64,000 nucleotides of DNA from NCBI GenBank assembly GCA_024235615.1, contig JACKMB010000003.1, positions 124,001 to 188,000 of the forward strand. The letters are read 5' to 3'. Made by a program: the position numbers and the translations under genes. Under the pieces are notes generated by a model. It searched no databases and was not told the origin of the DNA. It saw only the letters and a program-made list of their open reading frames with translations. This DNA is from Thauera sp. (lineage in GTDB: Bacteria; Pseudomonadota; Gammaproteobacteria; Burkholderiales; Rhodocyclaceae). Each line of letters opens with the position of its first letter. The first letter of the stretch is position 1. Below, piece by piece: positions 53,267 to 60,858 of this stretch.

Positions 53267-54685
53267 TCAGGACTTCTGCGCGACGCCGTGCTCGTCGCCG
53301 GCCTCGATGTCGGCGGTGTTGTCACCGATGATCGAGAGGTCCCGCTTGGCGCGCTGGGCGGCGTTGGGGCGCTCGATCAGCCAGTACAGCACCAGGCCGA
53401 TGACCACCGCGTACACCGTCGCCTTGGGGTCGGGCATCGCCAGCGTCACCGCGACGATGCCGGCGACGCCGCGCTCGGTCGAGTTCTTCAGCTCTTCCAT
53501 GCCCACCATGATGCAGATGTAGGCGGTCAGCACCAGGGTCAGCGACAGCGCGATCGGCAGCACCGGCTTGAAGATGGTGACCAGCGGCAGGATGAAGACC
53601 GCGATCAGGCCGGTGATCCAGAAGGTGCCGCCACCGGAGTAGATCGAGTCCATGGCCTTGCGGCCGAGCGCGTAGCGTTCGGCCACCGTGGCATGGGCGG
53701 CGGTCCACAGCGGGCCGGCGAGGCCGGGCCAGGGCGCGAGCAGGGCGTGCAGGCCGTTGCGCAGCGCGGTGACCATATGCACCCGGGTGACGTCGAGCTC
53801 GATCTTCTCGTCCTGGCGCAGGTGGTCGACGCGCTTGCACAGCGTGAAGCCGACCAGGATGTCGCCGAAGGCGATGACGTAGGCGATGATCGCGGTCGGG
53901 ATCGCGAGCAGGAACATGTCCATCGTGGGCATGCCGACGTTGAACACCAGGTAGTTCATCATCAGGCCGAAGTCGGGCTGGGTGATGCCCCACTGGATGT
54001 CGGGCAGCGGGTACTCGCCGACCGCCCAGCCCACGATCATGGCGATGAATAGGCCGGGGATCATGCCGAAGTTCGAGATCATCTTGGCGAACCTGCTGGT
54101 CTCGACCACGTGCTTGAAGGATAGCGAGAACAGGATGTAGGCCGAGACGATCGAGCCGATCAGCAGCGAGATCGGCGTGGCGTCGATGCGGCCGCCGGTC
54201 TTGAGCTCGCCCATCATGGCCGCGATGCCGGCGCCGATGATGATGCCGCTCTTGAGCGAGTTGGGGATGAAGGTCACCAGCTTGTCGCCCAGGCCGGTGA
54301 GGCCGAGGAAGAGGAAGATGATGAAGACCTCGACCTGCAGCGCGAACATGGCCTTGACCGCCTCCGGCCCGGGCTCGAAGCCCTGCAGGAAGAGCAGCAC
54401 CACCGGGATCGCCGGGGTGATCCAGCCCGGCACCAGGGGCACGCCGAGCAGGGCCGGCAGCAGGTAGCCGATGCCGGCGACCACGCAGAAGGCGAGCGCG
54501 GCCTCGTAGGGCATGCCGAGGTACTTCATCAGCAGCGGGATCATGCCCAGGCTGACCACGAACATGAACAGGCCCTGCACCATCTCGGGGAATTCCCAGC
54601 GATAGTGGATGAAGGGCAGGCGCAGCTTGAAGGGTCCGAGCGGCCAGTAGGGGTGCTCGGCGCCGTGTTGGCGCTGGATAGCCAT
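53267..54685 (-). CDS. NCS2/SLC26-like permease
   Basis: The protein has 472 residues and about 12-14 helices. ATG 54685 follows AGGTG; the longer frame adds 18 doubtful residues. It contains VPLVPGWITPAIPVVLLFLQG and FIPNSLKSGIIIGAGIAAMMGELKTGG, a repeat pattern typical of the UraA/SulP-type 7+7 fold. It lies 180 bp downstream of the acyl-CoA ligase gene on the same strand, suggesting it could import the carboxylic acid activated by that ligase. The substrate class is not certain. Confidence 0.6.
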   Translation of the reverse strand: MAIQRQHGAEHPYWPLGPFKLRLPFIHYRWEFPEMVQGLFMFVVSLGMIPLLMKYLGMPYEAALAFCVVAGIGYLLPALLGVPLVPGWITPAIPVVLLFLQGFEPGPEAVKAMFALQVEVFIIFLFLGLTGLGDKLVTFIPNSLKSGIIIGAGIAAMMGELKTGGRIDATPISLLIGSIVSAYILFSLSFKHVVETSRFAKMISNFGMIPGLFIAMIVGWAVGEYPLPDIQWGITQPDFGLMMNYLVFNVGMPTMDMFLLAIPTAIIAYVIAFGDILVGFTLCKRVDHLRQDEKIELDVTRVHMVTALRNGLHALLAPWPGLAGPLWTAAHATVAERYALGRKAMDSIYSGGGTFWITGLIAVFILPLVTIFKPVLPIALSLTLVLTAYICIMVGMEELKNSTERGVAGIVAVTLAMPDPKATVYAVVIGLVLYWLIERPNAAQRAKRDLSIIGDNTADIEAGDEHGVAQKS

Positions 54686-54865
54686 TTGAATCACCTGTGT
54701 TGTTGTTTTGAAAGCAAAAGGGAACCCGCCGACCCGCATCTTGCGATGGGGCCGGTGCGTCGTGCGAAGCGACCGGGATAAGGCGGGCGGCGGCGTGGCA
54801 GCCCGGATGCGTCCGGTGCGACCGGCCCGCAGCTGGCAGGCCGATCGCGTCCGGAGCCTAGGCGA

Positions 54866-56506
54866 TCACTCGATCGCGGAGGCCGACTTGGCCATCTCGC
54901 GCAGGGCGAACTTCTGGATCTTGCCGGTCGAGGTCTTGGGTAGCACGCAGAACTCGATGAACTTGGGCACCTTGTAGCGCGCCAGGTGTTCGCGGCAGTG
55001 CGCGATGATGTCGTCGGCGGTCACGCCAGCGCCTTCCTTGACCTCGATGTAGGCCGCCGGCACCTCGCCCCACTTCTCGTCGGGCTTGGCGACCACCGCC
55101 GCGGTCAGCACCGCCGGGTGGCGGTACAGCACCTCTTCCACCTCGAGCGAGGAGATGTTCTCGCCGCCGGAGATGATCACGTCCTTGGAGCGGTCCTTGA
55201 TCTTGACGTAGCCGTCCGGGTGCATGACCGCGAGGTCGCCGGTGTGGAACCAGCCGCCGGCGAAGGACTCCTGGGTGGCCTTCTCGTTCTTGAGGTAGCC
55301 CTTCATCACCAGGTTGCCGCGGAACATGATCTCGCCCATGGTCTCGCCGTCGGCGGGCACCGGCTCCATCGTCACCGGGTCGAGCACGGTGATCGCTTCC
55401 TGCATGTGGTAGCGCACGCCCTGGCGGCCGTTGCGCTCGGCGCGGCGGTCGATCGGCAGCGCGTCCCACTCGGGGTGCTTGGCGCACACCGAGGCCGGGC
55501 CGTAGGTTTCGGTCAGGCCATAGACGTGGGTGATGTCGAAGCCGATGCGTTCGGCGCCCTCGATGATCGCGGCCGGGGGCGCGGCGCCGGCGATGAGGCC
55601 GGCCACACTGTGCTCGATGCCGGCGCGCAGGCCGTCGGGCGCGTTGATGAGCATGCCGTAGACGATCGGCGCGCCGCACATGTGGGTGACCTTGTGGCGG
55701 CGGATCAGCTCGTAGATCAGCGCCGGGTCGACCTTGCGCAGGCAGACGTTGATGCCGGCGTTGGCCGCCATGGTCCACGGGAAGCACCAGCCGTTGCAGT
55801 GGAACATCGGCAGCGTCCACAGGTAGGACGAATGCTGCGGCATGCCCCAGCTGATGATGTTGGAGGCGGCATTGAGATACGCGCCGCGATGGTGGTAGAC
55901 CACGCCCTTCGGGTTGCCGGTGGTGCCGGAGGTGTAGTTGAGCGCGATCGCGTCCCACTCGTCCGCGGGCAGCTTCCACTGGAAGTCGGGGTTGCCGCCG
56001 GCGAGGAAGTCCTCGTACAGCAGCGTACCGACGCGCTCCTCGCCCGGATACTCGGGGTCGAGCGCGTCGATCACCAGGGGCTTGTCGCCCGGCAGCAGTT
56101 CGAGCGCGGCACGGACCACGCCGGCGAACTCGGGGTCGGTGATCAGCACCTTGGCTTCGCCGTGCTGCAGCATGAAGGCGATGGCGTCGGCGTCGAGGCG
56201 CGTGTTGAGCGTGTTGAGGACCGCGCCGGTCATCGGCACGCCGAAATGCGCCTCGAACATCGGCGGCACGTTGGGCAGCATGCACGCGACCGTGTCGCCC
56301 TTCTTCACGCCGTGCGCGACCAGGGCGCTCGCCAGCCGGCGGCAGCGCTCGTAGGTCTGGCTCCAGGTGTAGGCGAGCGTGCCATGGACGACGCTGGTGC
56401 GCGTCGGATAGACCATGGCGGTGCGCTCGATGAAGCTCAGCGGCGACAGCGGCACGTAGTTGGCCGCGTTCTTGTCGAGACCTTGCTGGTATGCGTTTTG
56501 CGACAT
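54866..56506 (-). CDS. AMP-forming acyl-CoA synthetase (medium-chain/DmdB-like)
   Basis: The protein has 546 residues. AMP-binding motif I is LNYTSGTTGNPKGVVYHHRGA, motif II YGLTETYGP and motif III GWFHTGDLAVMHPDGYVKIKDRSKDVIISGGENISS, with the C-terminal catalytic Lys in PKTSTGKIQKFALR. The pattern LPMFHCNGWCFPWTMAANAG is that of DmdB/medium-chain fatty acyl ligases. A strong AGGAAAAGG precedes ATG 56506. A palindrome about 65 bp upstream may be its operator, and the permease gene follows it. Confidence 0.92.
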   Translation of the reverse strand: MSQNAYQQGLDKNAANYVPLSPLSFIERTAMVYPTRTSVVHGTLAYTWSQTYERCRRLASALVAHGVKKGDTVACMLPNVPPMFEAHFGVPMTGAVLNTLNTRLDADAIAFMLQHGEAKVLITDPEFAGVVRAALELLPGDKPLVIDALDPEYPGEERVGTLLYEDFLAGGNPDFQWKLPADEWDAIALNYTSGTTGNPKGVVYHHRGAYLNAASNIISWGMPQHSSYLWTLPMFHCNGWCFPWTMAANAGINVCLRKVDPALIYELIRRHKVTHMCGAPIVYGMLINAPDGLRAGIEHSVAGLIAGAAPPAAIIEGAERIGFDITHVYGLTETYGPASVCAKHPEWDALPIDRRAERNGRQGVRYHMQEAITVLDPVTMEPVPADGETMGEIMFRGNLVMKGYLKNEKATQESFAGGWFHTGDLAVMHPDGYVKIKDRSKDVIISGGENISSLEVEEVLYRHPAVLTAAVVAKPDEKWGEVPAAYIEVKEGAGVTADDIIAHCREHLARYKVPKFIEFCVLPKTSTGKIQKFALREMAKSASAIE

Positions 56507-56570
56507 CCTTTTCCTCTCCCGTTCGTTCGAAAACAGACTGGTCGGGCCGGCGTCCCGCGCGGGGTTCGGT

Positions 56571-56588
56571 CCATACCGTATAGTATGG
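56571..56588. promoter_or_regulatory. Operator-like inverted repeat upstream of the acyl-CoA ligase
   Basis: CCATACCGTATAGTATGG has 6-bp arms (CCATAC/GTATGG) and a palindromic style expected for TetR-family repressors such as FadR/PsrA-like regulators. It lies 65 bp before the ligase start codon and overlaps a possible -10 element (TATACG or TACTAT on the minus strand). The regulator is not in the window. Confidence 0.5.
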
Positions 56589-56653
56589 AGGATGGCGTCG
56601 ATCTTGTCTGCAGTTCCCCTGTGCGCAAGGCCTGCGAAGGCAGGGTGAAGCGC

Positions 56654-56920
56654 TCAGGCGGGCTGCACCCAGATGTGGCGCGACACCGCGTGCTCGATCG
56701 CGAGCTCGACGTGCTCGCACAATAGCACCGTCATCGGCTGCTGTTGCAGCACCTTCACCGCGTGCGCGGCGGACAGCCCGTAGGCATGGAGCTGCTCGCG
56801 CTGCAGTGGGTCGATCTCGTCGCCGAAGTCGTCGATCCGCACCATGCGCCCGACCGGGGTGCCGATCAGGCGGATGCGCTCGTGGGGTTGCGGGATGGGC
56901 TTGGAGTGGGTGGCGTTCAT
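56654..56920 (-). CDS. feoA: FeoA-like ferrous iron transport regulator
   Basis: The protein has 88 residues, an SH3-like fold with RIRLIGTPVGRMVRIDDFGDEIDPLQREQLHAYGL and VELAIEHAVSRHIWV. FeoA assists the FeoB ferrous iron channel. It starts 12 bp after the feoB stop. In most bacteria feoA precedes feoB; here the order is reversed. FeoB-feoA cotranscription is likely. Confidence 0.8.
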   Translation of the reverse strand: MNATHSKPIPQPHERIRLIGTPVGRMVRIDDFGDEIDPLQREQLHAYGLSAAHAVKVLQQQPMTVLLCEHVELAIEHAVSRHIWVQPA

Positions 56921-56932
56921 GGCGCGGACTCC

Positions 56933-58897
56933 TCAGAAGATCAGGCGCAGGCCGTGGTTGAGCAGGCCGCCGATCAGGAAGGCGGTGGGGATGATCATCG
57001 CCAGCATCAGTGCGGCGACCTTCATGCCCTGCTCCTTGATGATCATCATCAGGCTGGCGATGCAGGGCACGAAGAGCGTGATCGTGACCATGCCGACCAC
57101 GGCCTGGATCATCGACAGCTCGCTCTGCAGCGCGAACAGGCCGCTGGCGCCGAAGTCGCGGCGCAGGAAGCCCATCACGAAGGCGGCGCTCGCCTCCGGC
57201 GGCAGGCCGAGCCAGCCCACCACCAGCGGCTCGCCCGCCTCGATGATCCACGGCAAGGCGCCGCTGCGGTCGAGGCCGAACATGATCAGGGTGCCGATCA
57301 GGAACAGCGGGATGACCTCGATCAGGTACCACTTCAGCCGCCCGCCGGTCTTCTTGAGCACGTTGCCCAGTACAGGCATGCGCATCGGCGGCAACTCGGT
57401 GACGAGCGGCACGCGCCGGCCGGGCACGACCTTGCTCGCCAGCCAGCCGGTGAACAGCAGCACGCCGACGATCGCCAGCACCCAGATCACCGTAGCACCG
57501 AACGAGATGCCGCCGAGCAGGCCGAGCACCACGCCGAGCTGCGCCGAGCACGGAATCGCCAGCGCCATCAGGTAGATCGTGATCAGGCGCTCGCGCGGGG
57601 TGTGCAGGATGCGGGTGGTGAGCGTGGCCATGGTCACGCAGCCCAGCCCGAGCACCATCGGCAGCACCGCGCGGCCGTTGAGGCCGATGGCGGCGAACAT
57701 GCGGTTGGCGATCACCGACAGGCGGGAGAAGTAGCCGGAGTCTTCCAGCACGCCGAAGGCGAGGAAGAAGGTGGTGACGATGGGCAGGATCAGCGCCAGC
57801 GCGTAGGTCATGCCCATGGTCCACAGGCCGTATTCGCCGACGATGAGGTCGGCCAGCCAGGGCGTGGAGACGTGGCGGGTGACGAAGTCGGTGACCGCCG
57901 GGTTGAGCACCTCGCCGAAGAAGTCTTCTTCGAGCAGCCCGACCAGGGTGCTGGCGCCGAAGTCGCCCACGAAGAGATACACCAGATAGAGCACGCCGAG
58001 CAGCATCGGCCAGCCCCACAGCCGGTGCACCGCGACGCGGCCGAGCAGCATCGACAGCGTACGGTCCTTGCCGGCGGCCTGGCGGGTGACGGTGCGCGCG
58101 AGCGCCTCGGCCGCGCCGCCGCGCTCGCGCGCGAGGCGGGCCGGCAGCGAGTCGCGGCCGATGGTGGCGGTGAGCTCGGCGAGCACGCTGCGCACGGGGC
58201 CGCTGCCGGGCTGCGTGGCGAGCCAGGCGTCGACCTCCGGGTCGCGTCCGATGGCGAGCACCGCCAGGCCGCGCGCAGCCAGCCGCGGGTGCGGGCAATG
58301 GGTGGAGATCAGCTCTTCCACACGGGCGATGTCGCGCTCGAGCACCGCGTCGTAGCGCAGCAGCGGCGCCGGTACGGCCGCCCTGCCGATCGCTTCGGTC
58401 AGCGCCGCGACGCCCTCGCCGCCGGTCGCCACCGTCGCCACCACCGGCACGCCGAGCGCTTCCGCGAGGGCCTCGGCATCCACCGTGACCCCGCGCGCCT
58501 TGGCCTCGTCGGTCATGTTGAGCGCCATCACCATGGGCACGCCGAGTTCGGCCAGCAGCGCGGTGAGGTTGAGTGTGCGGCGCAGGTTCTTGGCGTCGCC
58601 GACCTGGATCAGCGTGCGCATGTCCTCATGGAGCAGCGCGCGCATGGTGGCGCGCTCGTCGTCGCTGCGCGAGGGCAGGGCGAGCACGCCCGGGGTGTCG
58701 AGCAGCGAGGCCTCGCGGTCGAAGCGCGGCGTCGCACGCGAGACCTCGACCGTGGTTCCGGGGTAGTTGGACACCGTGACGTAGGTGCCGGTGAGGCGGT
58801 GGAACAGCACCGACTTGCCGACGTTGGGGTGGCCGACGAGGGCCAGGGTGCGCAGCACGGCGGCGGTGGCGGGGGCGGGCGAAGTGGCGCAGTCCAT
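56933..58897 (-). CDS. feoB: FeoB ferrous iron transporter
   Basis: The protein has 654 residues, shorter than the E. coli protein. The N-terminal G domain has G1 GHPNVGKS (22-29), G3 DTPG (67-70) and G4 NMTD. Then come the helical spacer and the membrane core with two Gate motifs (MVLGLGCVTMATLTTRIL, FVMGFLRRDFGASGLFAL). It imports Fe2+ across the inner membrane. An Fnr-like box lies 64-77 bp upstream, consistent with induction at low oxygen. It opens the iron island of this window. Confidence 0.93.
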   Translation of the reverse strand: MDCATSPAPATAAVLRTLALVGHPNVGKSVLFHRLTGTYVTVSNYPGTTVEVSRATPRFDREASLLDTPGVLALPSRSDDERATMRALLHEDMRTLIQVGDAKNLRRTLNLTALLAELGVPMVMALNMTDEAKARGVTVDAEALAEALGVPVVATVATGGEGVAALTEAIGRAAVPAPLLRYDAVLERDIARVEELISTHCPHPRLAARGLAVLAIGRDPEVDAWLATQPGSGPVRSVLAELTATIGRDSLPARLARERGGAAEALARTVTRQAAGKDRTLSMLLGRVAVHRLWGWPMLLGVLYLVYLFVGDFGASTLVGLLEEDFFGEVLNPAVTDFVTRHVSTPWLADLIVGEYGLWTMGMTYALALILPIVTTFFLAFGVLEDSGYFSRLSVIANRMFAAIGLNGRAVLPMVLGLGCVTMATLTTRILHTPRERLITIYLMALAIPCSAQLGVVLGLLGGISFGATVIWVLAIVGVLLFTGWLASKVVPGRRVPLVTELPPMRMPVLGNVLKKTGGRLKWYLIEVIPLFLIGTLIMFGLDRSGALPWIIEAGEPLVVGWLGLPPEASAAFVMGFLRRDFGASGLFALQSELSMIQAVVGMVTITLFVPCIASLMMIIKEQGMKVAALMLAMIIPTAFLIGGLLNHGLRLIF

Positions 58898-58960
58898 GAA
58901 CGCGGGTGTCCGGAGGGCGGGGTAAGCCTAGAACGGTAATGGGTCGCATTATGACTTTTA

Positions 58961-58974
58961 CTGATCTAGCTCAA
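58961..58974 (-). promoter_or_regulatory. Fnr/Anr-like box upstream of feoB
   Basis: On the minus strand TTGAGCTAGATCAG matches the Fnr consensus TTGAT-N4-ATCAA at 8 of 10 positions. Distance to the feoB start (about 70 bp) fits a class II activator site. Induction of Feo under anoxia is common in proteobacteria, so this agrees with expectation. Confidence 0.55.
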
Positions 58975-59041
58975 ATGTCCTGCGAAGGGCGCGCATTTCA
59001 TGGCCTCGGTGCGCTTGACAGGCGCCGGGATTTTAACGAAA

Positions 59042-59058
59042 TTGCGAATCATTCGCAA
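59042..59058. promoter_or_regulatory. Fur/Zur-like palindrome upstream of the S4 paralogue
   Basis: TTGCGAATCATTCGCAA is a perfect 7-3-7 inverted repeat resembling Fur-family operators (GATAATCATTATC-like, with GCGAATCATTCGC). It lies near the probable -10 region of a promoter whose -35 TTGACA is at 59015-59020, 80 bp before the start codon of the S4-like gene. This position suits repression by Fur or Zur. The assignment to either metal cannot be made by eye. Confidence 0.55.
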
Positions 59059-59137
59059 AACGAAGAGGACTTGCTCGTGCTTTCTGCTCGCTCGAGCGGG
59101 CAGGGCCTCTTCACCGGACCGACTGAAGGAGAACGAC

Positions 59138-59749
59138 TTGTCCCGTTACACCGGCCCCCGCCTGAAAGTGATGCGCGCCCTCGGCACCGAGTTGCCGGGC
59201 CTCTCGCGCAAGCCGCTGGGCGAGCGCAACTATCCGCCCGGGCAGCACGGCCAGCGCCCGAAGCGCAAGTCCGGCTTCGGCGTGCAGCTGATCGAGAAGC
59301 AGAAGCTGCGCTTCAACTACGGTCTCGGCGAGAAGCAGATCCAGCGCCTGTTCCGCGAGGCCAAGCGCGACCGCGGACCGACCGGCGACAAGTTGCTGGA
59401 GCTGCTCGAACGCCGCCTCGACAACTTCGTGTTCCGCGCCGGCTTTGCGCCGACTGCGGTGGCGGCGCGCCAGCTCGTGCGCCACAAGCACGTGCTGCTC
59501 AACGGGCGGGCGGTGAACATCCCCTCCATCCGCATCCGCCCGGGCGATCGCATCCAGGTCACCGAGCGCGCGCGCAGCATCCCGGTGGTGGTGGAGTCGC
59601 TCGCCGAGCCGGCGCTTGCCCGCCCCGAATGGCTTGTCTTCGACGAGGCGGCTCTGGCGGCGACGGTTACGCGGACTCCTGCGCCCGACGAGGTCCCGTT
59701 CCCGGTCGACGTCCAGCAGGTCGTCGAGTACTACGCGGTGCGGTTGTGA
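59138..59749 (+). CDS. Ribosomal protein S4 paralogue (cysteine-free, cyanobacterial/plastid-like)
   Basis: The protein has 203 residues. Start TTG 59138 is supported by GAAGGAGAA seven bases upstream and begins the S4 consensus SRYTGPRLKVMRALGTELPG, then YPPGQHGQRPKRKSGFGVQL and EKQKLRFNYGL. This is the pattern of cyanobacterial and plastid S4, not the usual betaproteobacterial one. The S4 RNA-binding domain is LDNFVFRAGFAPTAVAARQL... and VNIPSIRIRPGDRIQV. It has no zinc-finger cysteines. It stands alone, outside a ribosomal operon, behind a Fur/Zur-like box. It is probably an alternative or auxiliary S4 acquired by transfer; its assembly into ribosomes is not shown. Confidence 0.85.
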   Translation: MSRYTGPRLKVMRALGTELPGLSRKPLGERNYPPGQHGQRPKRKSGFGVQLIEKQKLRFNYGLGEKQIQRLFREAKRDRGPTGDKLLELLERRLDNFVFRAGFAPTAVAARQLVRHKHVLLNGRAVNIPSIRIRPGDRIQVTERARSIPVVVESLAEPALARPEWLVFDEAALAATVTRTPAPDEVPFPVDVQQVVEYYAVRL

Positions 59750-60042
59750 GCGCGCAGGCGTCGGCCAACTGGCGCAGCGGCGCGGCGACCGAGGGGCCCG
59801 AGTACGACACCGATCCCGAGCTCGCGCTGGCGGCCGTGCTGCAGTTGCTGTCGCGCTTTCCGGCACGGCGATCGCCGGCCCTGGCGCAGGCGATCGCCAG
59901 TCATTTTCGCGTGATCGGCAGCGATCCCCGCCTCTCCGCGTGCTTGCGCGACTGCGCCGCCCGGCTCGTCCGAGACTGGGAGGCCTATGCGGTGCTCGGC
60001 GAGGCCGGTGACCTCAGTCAGGATTCGCGCGTGCTGCACTGA
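59746..60042 (+). CDS. Small hypothetical protein coupled to the S4 paralogue
   Basis: The protein has 98 residues and starts with GTG 59746 overlapping the S4 stop (GTGA). It begins VSAQASANWRSGAATEGPEYD and continues with a helical part, PELALAAVLQLLSRFPARRSPALAQAIASHF, and SDPRLSACLRDCAARLVRDW, with two cysteines. No signal or membrane segment is present. No family was recognised. Translational coupling suggests joint expression with the S4 paralogue under the same metal-responsive site. Confidence 0.7.
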   Translation: MSAQASANWRSGAATEGPEYDTDPELALAAVLQLLSRFPARRSPALAQAIASHFRVIGSDPRLSACLRDCAARLVRDWEAYAVLGEAGDLSQDSRVLH

Positions 60043-60091
60043 ACGGCGCGCTTCGGCGCGGTCCATCTTTTCGTTTTACGAGGAGAAGCTC

Positions 60092-60154
60092 ATGAGCAAG
60101 AAATGCTGCAAGAAGGACAAGCCCTGCAAGGGATGTCCGCGGCGCGCGAAGTAG
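60092..60154 (+). CDS. 20-residue Lys/Cys-rich microprotein
   Basis: The open frame starts with ATG 60092 after a strong GAGGAGAAG site and ends at TAG 60152-60154. It encodes a 20-residue peptide with four cysteines (C5, C6, C12, C15) and nine basic residues, starting MSKKCC and ending with the CKGCPRRAK motif. The C-x2-C and C-C arrangement suggests metal binding, for example iron or copper. It lies 49 bp after the small coupled gene and just upstream of Fnr/Fur-like sites. Translation is inferred from the ribosome site and the composition, and it is too short for normal gene prediction. Confidence 0.6.
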   Translation: MSKKCCKKDKPCKGCPRRAK

Positions 60155-60173
60155 CCCGCAATCGCTGCGGATG

Positions 60174-60203
60174 TTGACGATTATCAAACGAGAACGATTG
60201 TCG
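60174..60203. promoter_or_regulatory. Overlapping Fnr-like and Fur-like sites
   Basis: TTGACGATTATCAA (60174-60187) matches TTGAT-N4-ATCAA at 9 of 10 conserved positions. It is immediately followed by CGAGAACGATTGTCG (60189-60203), a 7-1-7 palindrome resembling a Fur box with 5 of 7 arm pairs. The pair precedes the periplasmic protein gene by about 95 bp and could control this gene and those downstream. Combined oxygen and iron control is inferred. Confidence 0.5.
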
Positions 60204-60297
60204 TTGTTGCTAACATTTGCAAACTGCACCACAGAAGCCCGATGACGGAAATCATCCATTGCACCAGGGCTGCTGCCGGACACAAGGAGAGCCCCCA

Positions 60298-60675
60298 ATG
60301 AAGCGTCTGATCCTCGCCGCCACGCTGGCCCTCGCCCCGCTTGCCTCGCCCGCGTGGGCCTCGGGTGCGGGCGAGCGCAGCGCCCACTTCGAGGGCAAGC
60401 CGTCCGCAACCCTGGCGCAGGCGGTGGCCAACTTCAGCGAGTACAACCTCAAGCTGAACGCCATTCTCGATGGCAAGGTCACCGACGCCGACATGGCCGA
60501 GGTGCACCAACTCACCTACACGCTCGAGAACGCGCTCAAGAAGATCAACGAGGAGATGAGCGCGCTCGCCGGCACGCTCGAAGAGGTGCACCTCGCTTCA
60601 GAGAAGCTGGATCGTGACGCGGTGCTCAAGCATGGCCGCGCCTACCTTTCGGTCTCCGGCCAGGTCGTCAGGTAA
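60298..60675 (+). CDS. Small periplasmic helical protein (DUF6746-like)
   Basis: The protein has 125 residues with signal peptide MKRLILAATLALAPLASPAWA. The mature part is mostly helical, with HFEGKPSATLAQAVANFSEYNLKLNAIL, and a predicted coiled region HQLTYTLENALKKINEEMSALAGTLEEVHLAS. A strong AAGGAGA precedes ATG 60298. It resembles a family of small periplasmic proteins that I know as DUF6746 from memory, which is not verified. Its place behind Fnr/Fur-like sites suggests iron- or oxygen-responsive expression. The function is unknown. Confidence 0.7.
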   Translation: MKRLILAATLALAPLASPAWASGAGERSAHFEGKPSATLAQAVANFSEYNLKLNAILDGKVTDADMAEVHQLTYTLENALKKINEEMSALAGTLEEVHLASEKLDRDAVLKHGRAYLSVSGQVVR

Positions 60676-60802
60676 GAAGTCCGCCGGGCGCATGCCCGGT
60701 GGAGCGAGGCGCGAGCGTCGGCTGTTCCGGTCGCGTCGATGGCGCCGGTTCCGGCCGGCGACCGTCCCGTAGCGCCGGTCGTCCGGGTTCCTCATCCTTT
60801 TC

Positions 60803-60834
60803 GGGCTGCTCCAGCGGGCGGCCCTTCTTTGTCC
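60803..60834 (+). terminator. Possible intrinsic terminator or attenuator
   Basis: GGGCTGC (60803-60809) pairs with GCGGCCC (60818-60824), followed by TTCTTTGT. It lies 25 bp before the next start codon, so it may attenuate rather than fully end transcription. Confidence 0.35.
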
Positions 60835-60858
60835 ACCTCTCCCTGTAAAGGAATCGTC

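Noticed and set aside
54858-58298. 1146-residue minus-strand frame overlapping acyl-CoA ligase and FeoB
   Set aside because: It is in a different frame of the same strand as two well-supported genes, is extremely Arg-rich, and has no recognisable domain.
58906-59745. 378-residue plus-strand frame spanning the S4 gene in another frame
   Set aside because: Only its last 98 codons (from GTG 59746) are supported by coupling to the S4 stop. The rest is out of frame with S4.
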